From NCBI GenBank assembly GCA_020832905.1, contig JAJHRG010000001.1:424617-474902 (forward strand): 50,286 bases of DNA, written 5' to 3'. Positions 45,532 to 50,286 of this stretch are shown in pieces. Each line of letters begins with the position of its first letter. Position 1 is the stretch's first letter. The notes beneath the pieces are model-generated. The model did no database searches, had not been told where the DNA came from, and saw only the letters and a program-made list of their open reading frames with translations. The position numbers and the translations under genes are program-made. Origin of the DNA: Thermoproteota archaeon. Its GTDB lineage: Archaea > Thermoproteota > Methanomethylicia > Methanomethylicales > Methanomethylicaceae.

Positions 45532-46056
45532 TTGACTAAAGAATATAAAAAAATCTACTTAAAAATGAGTTTATTGAGAATATTTTCAAGATCATTTATT
45601 TTATTATTATTAATACTATTTAGCTATGTTATCATGTCTTATATAGAACAAATAAACCTTATAATACCCATAATAAATATACCATTAATTTCATTAATCT
45701 CTATTATGATATTAGCAATTATTGGAATTATGATCTATCGAATATTTTATGATATTCTCTTATTATTACCAAAATTCTCAAAAATATTAAATATTATCTT
45801 TAAAAAAATAAATTCAGACTTTGAAACTACAATAAAAAGAATACTTTATGATATTATCATTCTAATTTCTATGATTGTTATCTTAATTATTCTTATGCCA
45901 TTATTTGCAAAAATACCATTTATAGGTATTTATTTATCTACAGCTTTATCATTACTAGCTTTAGCAATAACAATTTTAATATTTTGGGATTTGGGAAAAA
46001 TAGTTTATAATAAAATAGAAGCTCTTGCAGAACACATTGCTGAAAAACTAGAATAA
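45532..46056 (+). CDS. Membrane protein, about four transmembrane segments, unknown
   Basis: 174 residues, very rich in Ile and Leu. Hydrophobic segments lie near 15-38, 42-65, 100-125 and 128-152. The C-terminal ~25 residues form an amphipathic helix (VYNKIEALAEHIAEKLE). Family not recognised. TTG 45532 follows GGAGTGA by six bases. It precedes rpo12 by 32 bases. Confidence 0.75.
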   Translation: MTKEYKKIYLKMSLLRIFSRSFILLLLILFSYVIMSYIEQINLIIPIINIPLISLISIMILAIIGIMIYRIFYDILLLLPKFSKILNIIFKKINSDFETTIKRILYDIIILISMIVILIILMPLFAKIPFIGIYLSTALSLLALAITILIFWDLGKIVYNKIEALAEHIAEKLE

Positions 46057-46088
46057 CATATTTAAGTAAGTAAGTAATTGGTAAATTT

Positions 46089-46235
46089 ATGCCTCAATAT
46101 ATGTGTAGTAACTGTAGAAAAATTGTTGATATGAAAGAATTATTTTCATTACCAGGTGTAAGATGTCCTTATTGTGGATACAGAATACTATTTAAGGTTA
46201 GACCTCAAGTTGTAAAGGAGATTAAAACTAAATAA
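46089..46235 (+). CDS. rpo12: DNA-directed RNA polymerase subunit Rpo12 (RpoP)
   Basis: 48-residue zinc-binding subunit of archaeal RNA polymerase, equivalent to eukaryotic RPB12. The zinc ligands are C6, C9, C26 and C29 in MCSNC and RCPYCGYRILFKVRP, the last being the family hallmark. ATG at 46089 is the only sensible start. Its stop overlaps the convergent agmatinase gene by eight bases. Confidence 0.95.
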   Translation: MPQYMCSNCRKIVDMKELFSLPGVRCPYCGYRILFKVRPQVVKEIKTK

Positions 46236-47112
46236 ATCTACTAGCAATACAGCAAATTTCATATATTATCTTTGATGCTACTATTGAGGTAATTCCATTA
46301 TCATATAGTGGTGTTACTTCTACTACATCAAATCCCAATATTCTATCATCTATTACTTCTTCTATAATATCTAATAAAGCTGAAACTGAAATACCTTCTG
46401 GTTCAGGATTTCCTACACCAGGTGCATATGATGGATCAAGAACATCCATATCTATTGATATGTAGATTTTTTTCTTATTTTTTAATTTCTCCTTAAGTAT
46501 TAAGCCTATATTCTTAGCACTATTCATATTAATTTGTTTTGATGAAATAAAGTAAATATTATTATTCTTTACAAATTCTATTTCTTCTTTACATGCTGCT
46601 CTCACACCTACTACTATAGTATTTTCAGAACCAATTTCTTCAATTATTCTCCTCATAATACATGCATGAGATAGCTTATTTGATAAATATTCATATCTCA
46701 TATCAAAATGAGCATCAAATGATAATATAGTAATATCCTTTAGACTTTTTGCTACACCTAATGTAATTGTATGTTCCCCACCAATCATTATTGGAATTTT
46801 TTTAAGATTAACTATTTCTTTAATTACTTCACTAACTCTTCTTATTGTTTCATTACAATCTCCATGAACAATTGCTAAATCTCCTAAATCATGAGTTCCT
46901 ATATTTTCAAAATCATTATTACTTCTCCATGACCAAGTTTCTATATTTACAGAAGCTTCTCTTATTGCAGATGGTCCAAATCTTGAACCAGGTCTATAAC
47001 TTGATGTACTATCAAATGGTACACCAAATAATACAAACTTACTATCAGAGAAATTCTTATTAAATCCTCCAAAGAATTTTTGTTGATGATTTATATATAA
47101 TAATGATCTCAT
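46228..47112 (-). CDS. speB: Agmatinase / arginase-family ureohydrolase
   Basis: 294 residues. Probably hydrolyses agmatine to putrescine and urea for polyamine synthesis. Manganese ligands are visible in GGEHT, SFDAHFD and SIDMDVLDP. RPGSRFGPSAIREAS at the N-terminus is typical of agmatinases. Substrate choice within the family cannot be proved from motifs. Its divergent neighbour is glyS, 64 bases away. Confidence 0.9.
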   Translation of the reverse strand: MRSLLYINHQQKFFGGFNKNFSDSKFVLFGVPFDSTSSYRPGSRFGPSAIREASVNIETWSWRSNNDFENIGTHDLGDLAIVHGDCNETIRRVSEVIKEIVNLKKIPIMIGGEHTITLGVAKSLKDITILSFDAHFDMRYEYLSNKLSHACIMRRIIEEIGSENTIVVGVRAACKEEIEFVKNNNIYFISSKQINMNSAKNIGLILKEKLKNKKKIYISIDMDVLDPSYAPGVGNPEPEGISVSALLDIIEEVIDDRILGFDVVEVTPLYDNGITSIVASKIIYEICCIASRFI

Positions 47113-47176
47113 GGATAATCACCTAAAAATACATATCTGAGATAATATAAATAAGTAATTACTAATAGGTGATGAT

Positions 47177-48889
47177 ATGGATAAATATGATAAAATTATT
47201 GATCTTGCAAAAAGAAGAGGATTTTTTACTACTTCATGTGAAATATATGGTGGTATAGCAGGTTTTCTTGATTTTGGACCAATAGGAACATTACTTAAGA
47301 GAAATATTGAAAATAAGTGGAGAAAATTCTTCATATATAAACATCATGGATTAATTTATGAAATTGAAACACCAATTGTAATGCCCTCTAAAGTATTTGA
47401 AGCTTCAGGACATGTAGAACACTTTACAGATTTTATGGTAGAATGTTTATCTTGTCATAGAAAATTTAGAGCAGATCATGTAATATCATATCAGCTAGGT
47501 GAAATTAGTGGATTAGAAGGAAAAAATGCTGAAGAACTAGAAAAAATAATACAAGAAAATAATATACGTTGTCCTGAATGTAAAGGTAAATTAGGAAAAG
47601 TTTCTAAATTTAATCTACTTTTTGTTACTAACATAGGTCCTTATAGTGGAAATACTGCCTATATGAGACCAGAAGCAGCTCAGGGTATGTTTGTTAATTT
47701 TAAATATATACATACAATTATGAGAGAAAAATTACCAATAGGTCTAGCTCAAATAGGTAAGGTTTTAAGAAATGAAATTTCTCCTAGACAAGGTCCTATA
47801 AGACTAAGAGAATTTACTATAATGGAAATTGAGTTCTTTTTTGATCCAAAAAATCCTGAATGTTATCTTTTAAATGAAGTAAGCAATGAAAAAATAAATT
47901 TATTAACTAAAGATCTTATTTTAAGAGGTGAAAATAAGCCAATAGAATTAACAATTGAAGAAGCTATTAAAAATAAAATTATTTTATCAGAATGGTTAGC
48001 TTACTTCATGGCTCTTTCTAGAATGTTTCTAGAAGAAATAGGTGTTCCTAAAAATAAACAAATGTTTATTGAGAAATTACCAAGTGAAAGAGCTCATTAT
48101 TCAGCTCAAACATTTGATCAAGTAGTAGAATTAGAAAGATGGGGATGGGTTGAAGTCTCTGGTCATGCATATAGAACAGATTATGATTTATCAAGACATC
48201 AAATTTATAGTGGTCAAGATTTAAGAGTATTTAGAAGATTTACTACACCAAAAAAAGAATATCGTATAATTGCTATACCTAAAATTGATATAATTACTAA
48301 AAATATTAAAAATAATGAAATTATAGCAAAAATTATTTCTATAATAAAGAGTAAAAAAGCTGAAGAACTTAAAAAAGAATTAGAAAAAGGAAACATAATT
48401 ATTGATAATATTGAAATAAAACCTGAATTTGTAGAATTTAAAACTGAAGAAATTACTATTACAGGTGAGCATTTTATACCTCATGTTTCAGAACCTTCAT
48501 TTGGTACAGAAAGACTAGTTTATGTAGCTATGGAATATGCTTATAGAGAAAAAGATAATAGAGTAATTTTATCATTACCAAAAGATATTGCTCCAATAAA
48601 AGTTGCAGTTTTTCCATTAGTAAATAAGAATGGTTTACGTGAAAAAGCAATAGAAGTCTATAATTTAATAAAATCAAAAGGATTTATAGTAGAATTTGAT
48701 GATGATGGATCTATAGGAAGAAGATATGCTAGAGCTGATGAAATTGGCATACCTTTAGCAATTACTATTGATTATAAAACTATGGAAGATAATACAGTAA
48801 CAGTAAGAAATAGAGATACATGGGAGCAAGAAAGAATATCCATTAGTGATATAATAGAATATTTAAATAACTTCTTCTCATCAAAGTAA
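47177..48889 (+). CDS. glyS: Glycyl-tRNA synthetase, archaeal/eukaryotic (alpha2) type
   Basis: Class II aminoacyl-tRNA synthetase of 570 residues. The N-terminus has KRRGFFTTSCEIYGGIAGFL and DFGPIG. A zinc-ribbon-like insert follows (CLSCHRKF, then RCPECKGK). Motif 2 is FRNE-like RNEISPRQGP, next to REFTIMEIEFFFDP. Motif 3 is FGTERLVYVAMEYAY. The C-terminal ~100 residues are the anticodon-binding HGTP domain. ATG 47177 follows AGGTGATG. The 90-residue gene starts 12 bases downstream. Confidence 0.97.
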   Translation: MDKYDKIIDLAKRRGFFTTSCEIYGGIAGFLDFGPIGTLLKRNIENKWRKFFIYKHHGLIYEIETPIVMPSKVFEASGHVEHFTDFMVECLSCHRKFRADHVISYQLGEISGLEGKNAEELEKIIQENNIRCPECKGKLGKVSKFNLLFVTNIGPYSGNTAYMRPEAAQGMFVNFKYIHTIMREKLPIGLAQIGKVLRNEISPRQGPIRLREFTIMEIEFFFDPKNPECYLLNEVSNEKINLLTKDLILRGENKPIELTIEEAIKNKIILSEWLAYFMALSRMFLEEIGVPKNKQMFIEKLPSERAHYSAQTFDQVVELERWGWVEVSGHAYRTDYDLSRHQIYSGQDLRVFRRFTTPKKEYRIIAIPKIDIITKNIKNNEIIAKIISIIKSKKAEELKKELEKGNIIIDNIEIKPEFVEFKTEEITITGEHFIPHVSEPSFGTERLVYVAMEYAYREKDNRVILSLPKDIAPIKVAVFPLVNKNGLREKAIEVYNLIKSKGFIVEFDDDGSIGRRYARADEIGIPLAITIDYKTMEDNTVTVRNRDTWEQERISISDIIEYLNNFFSSK

Positions 48890-48901
48890 TATGGTGATAT
48901 T

Positions 48902-49174
48902 ATGTCAAAAAGACCTCCTGAAAAGAGATTAAGAATTAGAAGAGTAGATGGTATAGAGAAGGGGACATGTAAAATGAATTCAGAAACATATAATTACTTG
49001 AAGATAACTGATAAAATAGAAATTATTGTTGCTGGTAAGAAAAAAATTGAACTTAATGCTTTTCCCTTTTCAGATGTTCCTGAAAATGAAGTATGGGCAA
49101 ATCCTGATGAAATGAAATTAGTAGGTATTGCAGATAATACAATAGCAACTGTTAGAGCTGTTATGAAGAAATAG
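48902..49174 (+). CDS. Small protein resembling a Cdc48 N-domain double-psi barrel
   Basis: 90 residues. By eye it follows the first half of the Cdc48 N-domain: GTCKMNSETYNYLKITDKIE, GKKKIELNAFPF, VWANPDEMKLVGIADNTIAT, VRAV. The family match is a guess from pattern, not a recognised assignment. The first ~15 residues are basic and could bind RNA. ATG follows GGTGATATT, 12 bases after glyS, so the two are probably co-transcribed. Confidence 0.7.
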   Translation: MSKRPPEKRLRIRRVDGIEKGTCKMNSETYNYLKITDKIEIIVAGKKKIELNAFPFSDVPENEVWANPDEMKLVGIADNTIATVRAVMKK

Positions 49175-49222
49175 TAGTAATCAAAATCTTTATTAAAAGA
49201 TAGTTCTATTATCATTAATGAG

Positions 49223-49894
49223 GTGTTTAGTATAGCAGAAGAATTAAGCTCAATAGTAAATGAAGTCTATCGTAGATCTATAGATCTAATTGTTGAACAC
49301 TCAAGAAAGACTCGAGATACATTAGATCTATTAATTACTGCAATTTCTAAATTTTCATCTTCTTCATATAATGAGCTTAAAACTATATATGAAAGAATTT
49401 TACAAATTGAAGAAGAAGCTGATAACATAAAGAGAGAATTAATTGAACAATTAACAAAAAGTGCACCAGCTTTTCTCTATAGAGAAGATTTCCTTAGATT
49501 TGCTATAAAAGTTGATGAAATAATAGAATATATGTTATCTTTTACTAGAAGACTTTTAAAAATATTAGAAAATAAATTAGAACCAATTTCTAAGGATATA
49601 TTTGAACCAATTTTAACTGGTATCTCAAATGAATATGATTATTTAAAAGAAGCTATTATGATGCTACCAAGAAATCCAAAAAAAGTATTAGATCTTGTTG
49701 TAAAAGTTCATGATGCAGAATCAAAAGTAGATTTATTATATCATGATGCTGATTTTAAGTTACTAATGGAAATGAAGAATATAAAGGAACTATTACTTTA
49801 TAGAGATTTAATTCACTTACTAGAAGATATAAGTGACTCAATAGAAGAAGCTTCAGATAATTTAAGAATATTAGCACTACATAGAATTATTTAA
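49223..49894 (+). CDS. DUF47 / PhoU-like helical protein
   Basis: About 223 residues, all-helical, in the DUF47 (TIGR00153) family related to PhoU, often linked to phosphate transporters. Acidic metal-site patterns appear in QIEEEADNIKRELIE and LEDISDSIEEASDNLR, the two family motifs. Start is uncertain: GTG 49223 could be leaderless (TATA-like TATTAAAAG lies ~25 bases upstream). Alternatively GAGGTG is a ribosome-binding site for ATA at 49232. It overlaps the convergent membrane-protein gene by 18 bases. Confidence 0.85.
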   Translation: MFSIAEELSSIVNEVYRRSIDLIVEHSRKTRDTLDLLITAISKFSSSSYNELKTIYERILQIEEEADNIKRELIEQLTKSAPAFLYREDFLRFAIKVDEIIEYMLSFTRRLLKILENKLEPISKDIFEPILTGISNEYDYLKEAIMMLPRNPKKVLDLVVKVHDAESKVDLLYHDADFKLLMEMKNIKELLLYRDLIHLLEDISDSIEEASDNLRILALHRII

Positions 49895-50286
49895 TTTTGT
49901 TTTAATAATTACTTTATTTAATCCATAGATAGATGTTATTACAAAACCTAGAAATAATTCAAACCAAAATGTTATAATACGCATTAATATTGTTACTGAG
50001 CTTGCTATTTCTAATGGAATACCAAATTCCATAAATAGTACTGTAATTGAAATCTCCATAATACCTATCATTCCAGGTATTCCAATAGGTATAATTTGAA
50101 TCATACTCATTAATGAAGAAACTGTAAGAACAATCCAATATGAAACATAATAATTCATTGAAATAAATGCTAAGTAAGGTATTAAAGCTAATAATAACCA
50201 TCTTACTATTAGAAAAATAAAAGATAAAATAAGTACTCTTATATTTTCTAGATCTTTTTCAAGTTTGCTAATGTCTTCTTCTACTT
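49877..50286 (-). CDS. Flippase-like (UPF0104/LPG synthase TM-type) membrane protein, 5' end missing
   Basis: C-terminal 135 or so residues of a multi-span membrane protein. The frame is open to the window edge on the minus strand, so the start lies outside. IPIGIPGMIGIMEISITVLF and ASSVTILMRIITFWFELFLGF match the conserved end of the lysylphosphatidylglycerol synthase transmembrane/flippase-like family. At least three hydrophobic segments follow a charged loop (VEEDISKLEKDLENIR). Confidence 0.75.
   Translation of the reverse strand, partial: VEEDISKLEKDLENIRVLILSFIFLIVRWLLLALIPYLAFISMNYYVSYWIVLTVSSLMSMIQIIPIGIPGMIGIMEISITVLFMEFGIPLEIASSVTILMRIITFWFELFLGFVITSIYGLNKVIIKTKLNNSM

Noticed and set aside
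46063-46077. TAAG tandem repeat before rpo12
   Set aside because: Fewer than four units; too short to be a meaningful repeat or CRISPR-like element.

Overview
The window is an almost gap-free stretch of an AT-rich archaeal chromosome. Archaeal markers are a TATA-binding protein, RNA polymerase subunit Rpo12, Cdc48 with a proteasome-docking tail, archaeal-type glycyl-tRNA synthetase and signal peptidase, and TATA-box promoters with short or absent leaders. It carries a complete, canonical methyl-coenzyme M reductase (MCR), so the organism makes (or oxidises) methane. Three things point, by inference, to a TACK/Thermoproteota-type, probably methyl-reducing methanogen rather than a classical euryarchaeal one: the mcrBGA gene order with mcrD and mcrC elsewhere, a DUF4443-type regulator, and a RACo-like corrinoid-activator homologue. 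I cannot fix the lineage without a tree.

Layout. 1-9.5 kb: housekeeping genes. These are cdc48 (5' end missing), a LeuA/CimA-type synthase, an AhpD-like protein, TBP, a pyruvate:ferredoxin oxidoreductase operon (porC-D-A-B) with signal peptidase at its end, a small two-gene unit, and gamma-carbonic anhydrase with a DUF2124-like gene. 9.5-13.3 kb: a DUF4443-like regulator, a sulfonate/nitrate-type ABC importer and an XRE-like regulator, running straight into the mcr promoter. 13.3-17.2 kb: mcrB-mcrG-mcrA. 17.2-24.4 kb: DUF483, HAD phosphatase, DUF2098, mmp2, and the tight operon mmp15-ycaO-tfuA-atwA. 24.4-28.7 kb: DRG GTPase, ThiR-like regulator, a nuclease-fold protein, nadE and tpiA. 28.7-37.3 kb: two divergent operons from one short intergenic region. 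Leftward are mmp3-mmp6-mmp17-mmp7-A2 paralogue-RACo-like activase; rightward are mcrD-mcrC-mmp5. 37.3-42.1 kb: class II HMG-CoA reductase, HAD phosphatase, OtsA-like glycosyltransferase and a coiled-coil protein. 42.1-50.3 kb: acs, treT, a membrane protein, rpo12, agmatinase, glyS, a small barrel protein, a DUF47/PhoU-like protein and a partial flippase-like membrane protein.

How it works together. Between about 9.5 and 37.3 kb the window gathers the MCR enzyme, the genes for the McrA thioglycine (ycaO, tfuA), McrD, and the proteins known to co-purify as the ATP-dependent MCR activation complex (McrC, Mmp3, Mmp6, Mmp7, Mmp17, component A2). Embedded in the same operons are genes with no settled role: Mmp15 (an ASKHA activase), a second A2-like ATPase and a [2Fe-2S]-ASKHA RACo-like protein. 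The last two overlap and sit at the end of the activation operon, which makes them the best candidates for an undescribed reductive-activation module.

Two activation genes are longer than a standard start-codon scan would show. mmp17 appears to start at ATT and mcrC at CTG (or ATC), each behind a Shine-Dalgarno sequence and overlapping the upstream gene. No stretch over 300 bases lacks a gene; the longest gap (42106-42285) is the acs promoter and leader. I saw no tRNA, rRNA, CRISPR array or insertion sequence.
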